Below, one piece after another: positions 25,527 through 33,975 of a stretch of 64,000 nucleotides of DNA. Source of the DNA: Actinomadura macrotermitis (GTDB lineage: Bacteria > Actinomycetota > Actinomycetes > Streptosporangiales > Streptosporangiaceae); NCBI RefSeq assembly GCF_009604375.1, contig NZ_WEGH01000003.1, positions 186,001 through 250,000 on the forward strand, in the 5' to 3' direction. Both the position numbers and the translations under genes were made by a program. Every line of letters begins with the position of its first letter. Positions within the stretch are counted from its first letter, which is position 1. The notes under the pieces were generated by a model. It did not search any database. It saw only the letters and a program-made list of their open reading frames with translations, and was not told the DNA's origin.

Positions 25527-26287
25527 GGCATCATCCAAGCAGCAGCGGTGACCAGGGCCGCCGCGAGCGGCAGCGCGGCGGCGGCCGTCCACTGCGCGGT
25601 GGTCGCGCCGACCTCGTGCAAGACCGGCATCCGGCCGTCGTAGCCCCGGCTGACCATCGCCAGGTGCACCCGCTCGCCGCGCTCGTAGGAGCGCAGGAAC
25701 AGCGCGCCGACCGACCGGGCGAGCACGCCGGTGGCGCGGATGTCGCGGGCCTCGAAGCCGCGCGCGGCGCGGGCCACCTTCATCCGGTTCAGCTCGGCCG
25801 TCACCACGTCGCCGTAGCGCAGCATGAACGCGGCGATCTGGGTGATCAGCTGCGGCATCCGCAGCCGCTCGACGCCGAGCAGCAGCAGCCGCGGCTCGGT
25901 CGTGGCGGCCAGCAGGATGGAGGCGACGACGCCGAGGGTGCCCTTGGCCAGGATGTTCCAGGCGCCCCACAGACCGCTCTGGCTGAGGTGCACGCCGAGA
26001 ACGGCGACCTTCTCCCCCTCGGCGACGAACGGCATCAGGAACGCGAACGCCACGAACGGCAGCTCGATCACGATCCGCCGCAGCACCATCAGCGGGTTCA
26101 GCCGGGCCGCCACGACGACGACGGCGAGCAGCGCCGCGTAGGCGCCGAACGCCCAGAACCGTTCGCGGGGAGTGGCCACCACCAGCAGCACGAACGCCAG
26201 CACCGCGACGAGCTTGCACTGCGGCGGCAGCCGGTGCACCACCGACGCGCCCGGCACGTAGAGCCGGTGGGCGTGCCCAGCGCCCAC
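25523..26287 (-). CDS. nikQ: ECF nickel/cobalt transporter transmembrane (T) subunit
   Basis: This 254-residue T-component has about five hydrophobic helices. Two Ala-Arg-Gly type coupling motifs (RAARGFEARD and VSRGYDGRMP) contact the ATPase grooves. It links the metal-binding NikM to NikO. The GTG at 26287 abuts the PDGLE-gene stop directly. ECF T-subunits vary strongly, but the ARG-like motifs and gene order make the call firm. Confidence 0.9.
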   Translation of the reverse strand: MGAGHAHRLYVPGASVVHRLPPQCKLVAVLAFVLLVVATPRERFWAFGAYAALLAVVVVAARLNPLMVLRRIVIELPFVAFAFLMPFVAEGEKVAVLGVHLSQSGLWGAWNILAKGTLGVVASILLAATTEPRLLLLGVERLRMPQLITQIAAFMLRYGDVVTAELNRMKVARAARGFEARDIRATGVLARSVGALFLRSYERGERVHLAMVSRGYDGRMPVLHEVGATTAQWTAAAALPLAAALVTAAAWMMP

Positions 26288-26593
26288 CTAGGAGTCCCGC
26301 TCAGGACCGCGACGGCGCACGACCCAGAACAGGCCCCCGCCGATCAGCAGCACCACACCGACACCGATCGCACCGGACAGCCCGCCCGAAAGCCGCGCGT
26401 CGCCGATGCCCTTGATGCCGTAGTCGGCGAGCGGCGAGTCCTTCATCGAGTGGTCCTTGGCGTGGGCGTCGATGCCCTTGTCCGCCGCGACCTTCTCCAG
26501 GCCGTCGGGACTGCTGCTCGCGTAGTAGCTGACGAACCCCGCCAGCACCAGCGAGACCAGCAGGAAGACGGCGAAGAAACGCTTGGTCCTCAT
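26288..26593 (-). CDS. PDGLE-domain membrane component of Ni/Co transporter (NikN/CbiN-like)
   Basis: This 101-residue protein has two transmembrane helices at about 6-26 and 70-92. The extracytoplasmic loop contains the hallmark SSPDGLEKVA motif and then DYGIKGIG. Such PDGLE/CbiN-like proteins help load metal into the CbiM/NikM core. It lies between nikM and nikQ with 1- and 0-base gaps, so it is part of one message. Confidence 0.9.
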   Translation of the reverse strand: MRTKRFFAVFLLVSLVLAGFVSYYASSSPDGLEKVAADKGIDAHAKDHSMKDSPLADYGIKGIGDARLSGGLSGAIGVGVVLLIGGGLFWVVRRRGPERDS

Positions 26594-26594
26594 G

Positions 26595-27281
26595 TCACAC
26601 CCTCACCGGCTCGTCGTGCAGTTCCAGGGCCTTGACCATGCCGCGGGCGCCGTACACCAGGTCCGGCCGGACGGCCAGCACGCTGGACACCGTCACCGCG
26701 GTGATCAGCGCCTCGCCGATGCCGATCAGCACGTGCACGCCGACCATCGCGGCGGCGACCTTGCCCACCGACACGTCGGCGGTGCCGCCGGCCGCGTAGA
26801 TCAGCGTGAACACCAGCGCCGAGCAGGGCACCGAGACGACGGCGCCGCCGAACGCGGCCGCCGTGGCCGAGGCGCGCGTCTTCGGCAGCACCCGCAGCAG
26901 CAGCCGGAACACCCCGTAGCCCACCACGACGGTGACCAGCGCCATGGTGATGATGTTCACCCCGAGCGCGGTGATGCCGCCGTCGGCGAACAGCAGCGCC
27001 TGCACGAGCAGCACCACCGCGACGCACAGCACGCCCGTGTAGGGCCCGACCAGGATCGCCGCGAGCGCGCCGCCGAGCAGATGCCCGCTCGTCCCGGAGG
27101 CGACCGGGAAGTTCAGCATCTGCGCGGCGAACACGAACGCGGCGGTGAGGCCGGCGAGCGGCGCCGTCCGGTCGTCCAGCTCCCGCCGCGCCCCGCGCAG
27201 CGCCACCGCCACCCCGGCGACGGCCACCGCCCCCGCCGCGATCGACACCGGGGCGTCGATGAATCCGTCCGGCACGTGCAC
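26595..27281 (-). CDS. nikM: ECF nickel/cobalt transporter substrate-binding subunit
   Basis: This is the integral membrane S-component, about 228 residues and seven helices. In NikM/CbiM the metal is held by the N-terminal amine and His2 of a Met-His start. The usual longest frame starts at 27290 (MDDVHVPDGF). I prefer the GTG at 27281, which gives MHVPDGFIDAP, exactly the family N-terminus, with a GGTGGA-type ribosome site 4 bases upstream. Other motifs are NFPVASGTSGHLLGG, which carries the second ligand His, and LFADGGITALGVNI. It is the first gene of the operon. A Nur-type box lies 62 bases upstream. Confidence 0.9.
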   Translation of the reverse strand: MHVPDGFIDAPVSIAAGAVAVAGVAVALRGARRELDDRTAPLAGLTAAFVFAAQMLNFPVASGTSGHLLGGALAAILVGPYTGVLCVAVVLLVQALLFADGGITALGVNIITMALVTVVVGYGVFRLLLRVLPKTRASATAAAFGGAVVSVPCSALVFTLIYAAGGTADVSVGKVAAAMVGVHVLIGIGEALITAVTVSSVLAVRPDLVYGARGMVKALELHDEPVRV

Positions 27282-27342
27282 GTCGTCCACCGTCCTAGCT
27301 GCTCACATCGGTCACCCCAGTGTGACGGCACCCAACACGCAC

Positions 27343-27359
27343 TTGCAAGCCAGTCGCAA
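27343..27359 (-). promoter_or_regulatory. Candidate Nur (nickel uptake regulator) box
   Basis: TTGCAA-N5-TCGCAA (27343-27348 and 27354-27359) matches the published streptomycete Nur box TTGCAA-N5-TTGCAA in 11 of 12 defined positions. It lies about 62 bases upstream of nikM. This predicts repression of the transporter operon when nickel is plentiful. Confidence 0.6.
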
Positions 27360-27385
27360 TTAGCCCCGGCCCGCCGCCGGGCCGA

Positions 27386-28000
27386 TCAGGTGAAGATCGG
27401 GTCGCGGGTGCGGGTGCGCTTGAGCTCGAAGAAGCCGTCCACCGACGCCGCCGCGACGACGCCGTCGAACAGCTTCAGGGCCTGGTCGCCGCGCGGGATC
27501 GGGGTGATGACCGGGCCGAAGAACGCCGAGCCCTCCACCTCGATGACCGGGGTGCCGACCTCTTCGCCGACGCGGTCGATGCCGTCCTTGTGCGAGGCGC
27601 GCACGGCCTCGTCGTAGTCGGTGGAGTCGGCGGCGGCCGCGAGGTCGGGGTCCAGGCCGGCGGCGGTGAGCGCCTCCCGGTACATCTCCGGGCCGAACTC
27701 GGCCCTGTCGTGGTGGCGGCGGGTGCCGATCTCGGTGTAGAGGCGGCCGAGCACCTCGGGGCCGTACTTCTGCTCGGCGGCGATGCAGATGCGCACCGGC
27801 CCCCAGCCCTCCTTGATCATCTTGCGGTAGTTCTCCGGGACGTCCTTGTCCTCGTTGAGGACCGACAGGCTCATCACGTGCCAGTGCACGTCGAGCGCCC
27901 GGTGCTGCCCGACCTCGTGGATCCACCGCGAGGTGATCCAGGCCCACGGGCAGAGGGGGTCGAACCAGAAGTCCACTCGCTGGGGGGTGTCCTGGGACAA
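27386..28000 (-). CDS. DsbA-fold oxidoreductase (mycothiol-dependent nitroreductase Rv2466c-like)
   Basis: This 204-residue thioredoxin-superfamily protein has the N-terminal motif FWFDPLCPWAWITSRW and a helical insertion. A cis-Pro region occurs in GTPVIEVEGSAFFGP. It resembles the mycobacterial mycothiol-linked Rv2466c, but the active site reads CPWA, so only one of the two usual Cys is present. This suggests a monothiol reaction. The start is TTG at 28000, fixed by a perfect AGGAGG six bases upstream (28007-28012); no ATG or GTG is suitably placed. The gene is divergent from pepN. Confidence 0.85.
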   Translation of the reverse strand: MSQDTPQRVDFWFDPLCPWAWITSRWIHEVGQHRALDVHWHVMSLSVLNEDKDVPENYRKMIKEGWGPVRICIAAEQKYGPEVLGRLYTEIGTRRHHDRAEFGPEMYREALTAAGLDPDLAAAADSTDYDEAVRASHKDGIDRVGEEVGTPVIEVEGSAFFGPVITPIPRGDQALKLFDGVVAAASVDGFFELKRTRTRDPIFT

Positions 28001-28184
28001 GATGAGCCTCCTGAGCGCAGATCGATGCTTACCTGCGGCAACCTTCTCGGCCGGCCGCCCATTCCCGGCGCTCCACCCCGATATGTGAAGTTCATCGGGA
28101 ACCTAGGCCGTGCCACGCGGGACGGGAGGGCGGCCGGTTGGTAGACATGGGGGAAACCAGGAAAGTGACGATCAAGGAGTCCTT

Positions 28185-30719
28185 GTGGCAGGCAACCTCA
28201 CGCGCGACGAGGCGCGGGAACGGGCCCGGCTGCTGACCGTGGAGTCGTACGCGGTCGAGCTGGACCTCACCACGGGGGCGGAGCGCTTCGGCTCCACCAC
28301 CGTGATCAAGTTCGGCTGCGCGGAGCCGGGCGCCTCGACCTTCGCCGACCTGCACGGCGGCGTGGTGCACGAGGTGACGCTGAACGGCACCGCGCTCGAC
28401 CCGGCGGGCTACGACGCCGAGAAGGGCCGCATCCCGCTGCCCGGGCTCGCCGCCGACAACGAGCTGCGCGTGGTGGCCGAGGCGACCTACTCCCGTTCCG
28501 GGGAGGGCCTGCACCGGTTCGTGGACCCGGTCGACCAGAGCGTGTACCTGTACACGCAGTTCGAGACGGCCGACGCGCACCGGATGTACACCTGCTTCGA
28601 CCAGCCCGACCTCAAGGCGGCCTTCGAGCTGACCGTCACCGCGCCCGAGGGCTGGGAGGTGATCACCAACGAGGCCGCCGACTCGGCCGAGGGCGGCGTC
28701 TGGCACTTCCCGCCCACGCCGAAGATCTCCACCTACATCACCGCGCTCGTCGCCGGCCCGTACCACGTGGTGCGCGACGAGTACCGGCGCGCCGACGGCT
28801 CGGTCATCCCGCTCGGGGTGTTCTGCCGCGCCTCGCTCGGCGAGTTCCTGGACGCGGACGCCGTCATCGACGTCACCCGCCAGGGTTTCGCGTTCTTCGA
28901 GGAGGTCTTCGACCAGCGCTACCCGTTCGCCAAGTACGACCAGCTGTTCGTGCCGGAGTTCAACGCGGGCGCGATGGAGAACGCCGGCTGCGTGACGTTC
29001 CTGGAGGACTACGTCTTCCGGTCGCGGGTCACCGACGCGGCCTACGAGCGGCGCGCCGAGACGATCCTGCACGAGATGGCGCACATGTGGTTCGGCGACC
29101 TGGTCACCATGCGCTGGTGGGACGACCTGTGGCTGAACGAGTCGTTCGCGACGTACATGAGCGTCCTCTGCCAGGCCGAGGCGACCAAGTGGACCGGGTC
29201 GTGGACGACGTTCGCCAACCTGATGAAGGCGTGGGCGTACCGGCAGGACCAGCTGCCGTCCACGCACCCGATCTCGGCGGACATCCCCGACATCCGCGCC
29301 GTCGAGGTGAACTTCGACGGCATCACCTACGCCAAGGGCGCCAGCGTGCTGAAGCAGCTGGTGGCCTATGTCGGCCGGGACAACTTCCTGGAGGGCGTCC
29401 GGCGCTACTTCCGCGAGCACGCGTGGGGCAACACGGTGCTGCAGGACCTGCTCGGGCCGCTGGAGAAGACCTCGGGCCGCGACCTGGCGTCCTGGTCGCG
29501 CGAGTGGCTGGAGACCGCGGGCGTCAACACCCTGCGCCCGGTCTACGAGGTGGACGGCGAGGGGAACTTCACCTCGTTCGCCGTGCTGCAGGAGGCCAGG
29601 GCCGACCACCCGACGCTGCGTTCGCACCGCGTCGCGATCGGCCTGTACGACCGCACGCCCGAGGGCATCGTGCGGCGCGAGCGGATCGAGCTGGACGTGG
29701 TCGGCGCCCGCACCGAGGTGCCCGAGCTGGCCGGCCGCAAGCGTCCCGACCTGGTGCTGGTCAACGACGACGACCTCACCTACGCCAAGGTCCGCCTGGA
29801 CGAGCACTCGCTGGCCACGCTGGTCGAGGGCATCGGCGACATCCGCGAGGGCCTGCCGCGCGCCCTGTGCTGGTCGGCGGCCTGGGACATGACCCGCGAC
29901 GCCGAGATGGCCACCCGCGACTACGTGAAGCTGGTGGTGCGCGGCATCCGCGGCGTCACCGACATCTCGGTCACGCAGACGCTGCTGCGGCAGGCCCGCA
30001 CGGCCGTGCAGCAGTACGCCGACCCGTCCTGGCGCACCGAGGGCCTCGGCCTGATGGCGGACGCGCTGTACGACCTGGCGCGCGAGGCCGAGCCCGGCTC
30101 GGACCTGCAGCTGGCCTACCTGCAGGCGTTCACCGCCGCCGCGGTGTCCAAGGAGCACCTGGCCTACATCGCCGGGCTGCTGGACGGCTCGCAGGTGCTG
30201 GAGGGCCTCACCGTCGACACCGACCTGCGCTGGTCGCTGCTGCGCCGCCTGGTGGTGACGGGCGAGGCCGGGGAGGACCGCGTCGACGCCGAGCTGCGCC
30301 GCGACCCGACCGCCGCGGGCGAGCGGCAGGCCGCCGGCGCCAAGGCCGCGATCCCGACGGCCGCGGCCAAGGCCGCGGCGTGGGAGCGGATCGTCTCCGG
30401 CGAGCTGCCGAACGCGGTGTACCGCGCCACCTTCGGCGGGTTCGTCGAGCCCGACCAGGCGGAGCTGCTCGTCCCCTACGTGGACCGCTACTTCGCCGAG
30501 GTCGGCCGGGTCTGGAAGGAGTGGAGCAGCGACATGTCGCAGACGTTCGCCGAGGTCGCCTACCCCTTCCTGGTGATCGAGCAGTCCACGATCGACCGGA
30601 CCGAGGCCTACATCGCCGAGAACGACCCGCCCGCGGCGCTGGTCCGGCTGCTGTCGGAGGGCCGTGACGGCGTGGCGCGCGCGCTGCGCGCCCGCGCCAA
30701 GGACGCGTCGGCGTCCTGA
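28185..30719 (+). CDS. pepN: Aminopeptidase N (M1 zinc metallopeptidase)
   Basis: This 844-residue cytoplasmic enzyme removes N-terminal residues from peptides. The exopeptidase motif GAMEN is at 262-266. The zinc site is HEMAH (296-300) with Glu319 in LWLNESF. The large C-terminal helical ERAP1-like domain fills the rest. Length and motifs match actinobacterial PepN closely. The GTG start at 28185 has AAGGAG five bases upstream (28174-28179). A strong terminator follows the stop. Confidence 0.96.
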   Translation: MAGNLTRDEARERARLLTVESYAVELDLTTGAERFGSTTVIKFGCAEPGASTFADLHGGVVHEVTLNGTALDPAGYDAEKGRIPLPGLAADNELRVVAEATYSRSGEGLHRFVDPVDQSVYLYTQFETADAHRMYTCFDQPDLKAAFELTVTAPEGWEVITNEAADSAEGGVWHFPPTPKISTYITALVAGPYHVVRDEYRRADGSVIPLGVFCRASLGEFLDADAVIDVTRQGFAFFEEVFDQRYPFAKYDQLFVPEFNAGAMENAGCVTFLEDYVFRSRVTDAAYERRAETILHEMAHMWFGDLVTMRWWDDLWLNESFATYMSVLCQAEATKWTGSWTTFANLMKAWAYRQDQLPSTHPISADIPDIRAVEVNFDGITYAKGASVLKQLVAYVGRDNFLEGVRRYFREHAWGNTVLQDLLGPLEKTSGRDLASWSREWLETAGVNTLRPVYEVDGEGNFTSFAVLQEARADHPTLRSHRVAIGLYDRTPEGIVRRERIELDVVGARTEVPELAGRKRPDLVLVNDDDLTYAKVRLDEHSLATLVEGIGDIREGLPRALCWSAAWDMTRDAEMATRDYVKLVVRGIRGVTDISVTQTLLRQARTAVQQYADPSWRTEGLGLMADALYDLAREAEPGSDLQLAYLQAFTAAAVSKEHLAYIAGLLDGSQVLEGLTVDTDLRWSLLRRLVVTGEAGEDRVDAELRRDPTAAGERQAAGAKAAIPTAAAKAAAWERIVSGELPNAVYRATFGGFVEPDQAELLVPYVDRYFAEVGRVWKEWSSDMSQTFAEVAYPFLVIEQSTIDRTEAYIAENDPPAALVRLLSEGRDGVARALRARAKDASAS

Positions 30720-30727
30720 GCCCGCCG

Positions 30728-30761
30728 CCGCCCCGCGCCTCCTGCGGGAGGCGCGGGGCGG
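30728..30761 (+). terminator. Terminator after pepN
   Basis: A 15-bp perfect stem (30728-30742 with 30747-30761) with a TGCG loop begins 9 bases after the pepN stop codon. Confidence 0.8.
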
Positions 30762-30811
30762 TTCCGGCCCGGGTGGCATGATCTGTCTCCCCGGATGGAA
30801 GGCTGATCTTT

Positions 30812-31816
30812 GTGGAGACGGCGCGGGACGTTCTGACCGAGCTGGCCCGGCGGCACGCGTTCGGGGACCTGGAGGCGCTGGTCGCCGGCCTGGACCCCGG
30901 ATCGCCGGCGCTGGCGCTCTGCGCGTTCGGGCAGCGGGTGCTGGACCTGGACGCCGAGGACTTCGGCATGCCCGAGGCCGTCGGGGAGGTCCCCAAGGAC
31001 CTGCTGGACCGGGCCCGCGCGAGCCGGATGCCGCAGGCGCCCCGCGAGCAGCCGCGCGGGGCGCTGGCCAGCCTGCGCCCCGCGTACGCGCTGCTGCTGG
31101 AGGTCATCGAGATCCGCTGGCGGCGGCGCGAGATGGCCGCGCTGGTCGCCGCGGTGCACATCGCCAGCGAGTACCTGGCGCTGCTGGCCTGGGAGCCGGT
31201 CCTCGGCCACGCCGGCGACCCGGCGCTGATCGGCCGCGCGACGACCGGCGAGGGCAGCCGGTTCGGCGTCCCGATCGAGCCCGGCGCCGAGCGCATGTGC
31301 GACCACACCCGGCCCGAGCGCTCGGCCTGCGAGCGCGCGCTGCGCGTGGCGGCCGAGCCGCCGCCGGGCTGGCGCGCCTACCTGGACCGCCAGCACAGCC
31401 AGGTCGCGCAGGCCCTCGGCGACTGCGCGGCGCGCTGCCGCACCCCCTGCACGGTGATGACGCGGCTGGACGACGACGTCCGCGCCGACCTGACGAGCCG
31501 CTGCAAGCTCGCCGCCGACTTCACCGACAGCGCCGTCGTCCGGCTGCGGCACGCCGCGCCGGTCGGGCACGGCTTCGGGGTGCCCTCGCCCGAGGAGGTC
31601 GAGGTCGCCTGGGCCCGCGCCCGCGCCTCCCTGCGCCACCACCCGCTCGGCCGCAAGGCGCTCGCGGGCACGGACTCGACCACGGGCGACGAGGACTATC
31701 CCCTGCCGGGGCTGCCCGCGCTGTTCTCCGCGATCGCCGCCACCGAGATCGTCCCGGACACGCTGCTGCACGAGGTCGGCGTCCGGACCGCCCGCGCGCT
31801 GCAGGACCAGCCGTAG
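30812..31816 (+). CDS. Conserved-looking hypothetical protein, cysteine-containing
   Basis: This is a 334-residue soluble protein with no recognised family. It starts at GTG 30812. Residues 1-150 look all-helical (for example LEVIEIRWRRREMAALVAAVHIA). The middle holds spaced Cys and His: MCDHTRPERSACERAL, then GDCAARCRTPC and SRCKLAADF. That could bind a metal or cluster, though no classic motif is clear. The C-terminal part is again helical. It lies between pepN and the convergent malQ, with only 2 bases between stops. Third-position GC supports coding. Confidence 0.75.
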   Translation: METARDVLTELARRHAFGDLEALVAGLDPGSPALALCAFGQRVLDLDAEDFGMPEAVGEVPKDLLDRARASRMPQAPREQPRGALASLRPAYALLLEVIEIRWRRREMAALVAAVHIASEYLALLAWEPVLGHAGDPALIGRATTGEGSRFGVPIEPGAERMCDHTRPERSACERALRVAAEPPPGWRAYLDRQHSQVAQALGDCAARCRTPCTVMTRLDDDVRADLTSRCKLAADFTDSAVVRLRHAAPVGHGFGVPSPEEVEVAWARARASLRHHPLGRKALAGTDSTTGDEDYPLPGLPALFSAIAATEIVPDTLLHEVGVRTARALQDQP

Positions 31817-31818
31817 GA

Positions 31819-33918
31819 CTAGCGGCCGAACCCGTCGGAGTCGGCCGCCGGCACGTCGTCGCGGAACGGCGCGAGGGCCGCGTGCAGGTACGGGTCGTCC
31901 GGCAGGTCCTCCAGCAGGATCGGCCGGCCGCCGGGCCCGGCGAGCGGGACGCGCCAGTTGGGGTACTCGTCGATGGTGCCGGGCTGGTTCTGGGTGCGCC
32001 GCTCCCCCGCCGCGTCGGTCAGCGAGACGCCGATCAGCCGGGCCGGGGAGCGCCGCAGCAGGCCGTGCAGGGCCGCGACGACCTCGGCGTCGTGCTCGTC
32101 GGACCCGGCCCGCAGCGCCGCCAGGACCGTGGCGGGCGAGGTGGTGAGCAACGCCTCGTCGCGCAGCAGCGCGAGCCAGGCGGCGAGCTGCTCGCGCTGC
32201 TCGTCCGTCTCGACCGCAGCCGGCCGGGTGAGCAGGCCGAGCCGCTCGCGCAGCGCGATGTGGTCGCCGTGCAGGATGCCGGTGATGGGCGGCATGTCGT
32301 GGGTGCCGACAGTGGCCAGCGACAGCTCGCGCCAGTGCTCGGGCGGCTTCGGCCGCCCCTTGGCGTCGCGCTCGAACCACAGCAGCGAGGTGCCGAGGAC
32401 GGCGCGTTCGGCGAGCGCGTCGCGGAAGTGGGCCTCGACGGTGCCGAGGTCCTCGCCGACGACGACCGCGCCGGCCTGCTCCGCCTCGGTGGTGAGGATC
32501 GCCAGCAGCGCCTCGCTGTCGTAGCCGACATAGGTCCCCTCGGCGGGCGAACCGCCCTCGGGGACCCACCACAGCCGCGACAGCTGCATGGCGTGGTCGA
32601 GCCGCAGCCCGCCGCCGTAGCGGAACGCGGTGGCCACCATGGCGCGGTAGGGGCCGTACTCGGCGTCCGCGAGGCGCTGCGGGTGCCAGGGCGGCTGGCC
32701 CCAGTCCTGGCCGCGCTGGTTGAACTCGTCCGGCGGCGCCCCGACGCTGATGCCGGGGGCGAACAGGTCGCGGTGCGCCCACTCGTCGGCACTGCCGCCG
32801 CGCACCCCGACCGCCAGGTCGTGCATGATGCCGATCGGCATGCCGGCGTCCTTGGCGGCACGCTGGGCGGCCGTGAGCTGCCCGTCCAGCAGCCACTGCA
32901 GCCAGGCGTGGAAGCCGACCCGGTCTGCCAGCCGGTCGCGTGCGGCGGCGACGGCCGGGCCGTGCGCGTCCTGCAGCTCGGCGGGCCAGGCCCGCCAGTC
33001 GGCGCCGTGCTCCTCGGCGAGGGCGCACCAGGTCGCGAACAGCGCCAGCGGTTCGCCCTGCTCGGCCAGGAACGCCCGGTAGGAGGCCTCCCGGGCCGCG
33101 GTGCGCGGCAGCCGGTGGAGCATCTCCAGCGCGGTCTTCTTGGCGGTCCAGGAGCCGTCGCGGTCCAGCGGCGCGGCGCTCACGTCGGTGTCGCGCTGCA
33201 GCCGCCCGAGCCCGGCGATCCGGTCGCGCTCGTCGGGGTCGGCCGCCGCGAACTCCGGGACGTCCTCCACCCGCAGGTAGAGAGGGCTGGCGAAGCGGCG
33301 GCTCAGCGGTGAGTACGGGGAGGCCGTGATGGGCGGCGAGGGCTCCGCCGCGTGCAGCGGGTTGATCAGCAGGAAGCCGGCGCCGAGGTCGCGGCCGCTC
33401 CAGGTCGCCAGGTCGGCCAGGTCCCGCAGGTCGCCCAGCCCCCACGAGCCACGGGAACGCACCGAATAGAGCTGTGCTGTCAGACCCCATGTCCTCGGTG
33501 CTGGGGCGAGGGACTTCGGCGCGACGAGCAGCGCGGCGCTCTCCGCGCGCGCGCCGCGCCGGGCGCTGATCCGGTGCCAGCCGATGGGCACGTCCGGGGG
33601 GAGCGCCTTCCCGGACACTTCCAGGACACGGTCGTCGGCCAGGTCGAGTGTCGCGTCCCCGGGGAGGCAGGAGTCGTCCGCGCCCTGCCGGCAGACGACG
33701 ACGGGCGGCAGCAGCCGCCTGCCCGCCTCCGCCAGCCGGGCCGTCTCGTCGCGGATCGCCGCCCGCGACGAGACGTCCACCCCGAGGGCCGTCAGCACGG
33801 CGCGCAGCGTGTCCGGCGCGACCTCGACGTCCTTGCCCTGCCAGTCCTCATAGTGCGTCGCCACGCGGTACGCGCGGGCCAGATCGCTCAGTTCGTCGTC
33901 CACCACGCCTGCACCCAT
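31819..33918 (-). CDS. malQ: 4-alpha-glucanotransferase (amylomaltase)
   Basis: This GH77 enzyme moves alpha-1,4-glucan segments in maltodextrin or glycogen metabolism. The nucleophile is in GGLRLDHAMQLSRLWWVP, the acid/base in VVGEDLGTV and the third Asp in VGTHDMPPI. An N-terminal extension of about 130 residues, typical of actinobacterial MalQ, precedes the barrel. I use the ATG at 33918 (699 residues); a GTG a few codons on or an upstream ATG at 33957 are possible. A GH13 enzyme lies about 14 kb away, but there is no local glycogen operon. Confidence 0.93.
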   Translation of the reverse strand: MGAGVVDDELSDLARAYRVATHYEDWQGKDVEVAPDTLRAVLTALGVDVSSRAAIRDETARLAEAGRRLLPPVVVCRQGADDSCLPGDATLDLADDRVLEVSGKALPPDVPIGWHRISARRGARAESAALLVAPKSLAPAPRTWGLTAQLYSVRSRGSWGLGDLRDLADLATWSGRDLGAGFLLINPLHAAEPSPPITASPYSPLSRRFASPLYLRVEDVPEFAAADPDERDRIAGLGRLQRDTDVSAAPLDRDGSWTAKKTALEMLHRLPRTAAREASYRAFLAEQGEPLALFATWCALAEEHGADWRAWPAELQDAHGPAVAAARDRLADRVGFHAWLQWLLDGQLTAAQRAAKDAGMPIGIMHDLAVGVRGGSADEWAHRDLFAPGISVGAPPDEFNQRGQDWGQPPWHPQRLADAEYGPYRAMVATAFRYGGGLRLDHAMQLSRLWWVPEGGSPAEGTYVGYDSEALLAILTTEAEQAGAVVVGEDLGTVEAHFRDALAERAVLGTSLLWFERDAKGRPKPPEHWRELSLATVGTHDMPPITGILHGDHIALRERLGLLTRPAAVETDEQREQLAAWLALLRDEALLTTSPATVLAALRAGSDEHDAEVVAALHGLLRRSPARLIGVSLTDAAGERRTQNQPGTIDEYPNWRVPLAGPGGRPILLEDLPDDPYLHAALAPFRDDVPAADSDGFGR

Positions 33919-33975
33919 CCCCGGATCAGGGGGGTCGAAATCCCGGCCCGCCCGCACCGGGGGCGAAGGGCCAGG

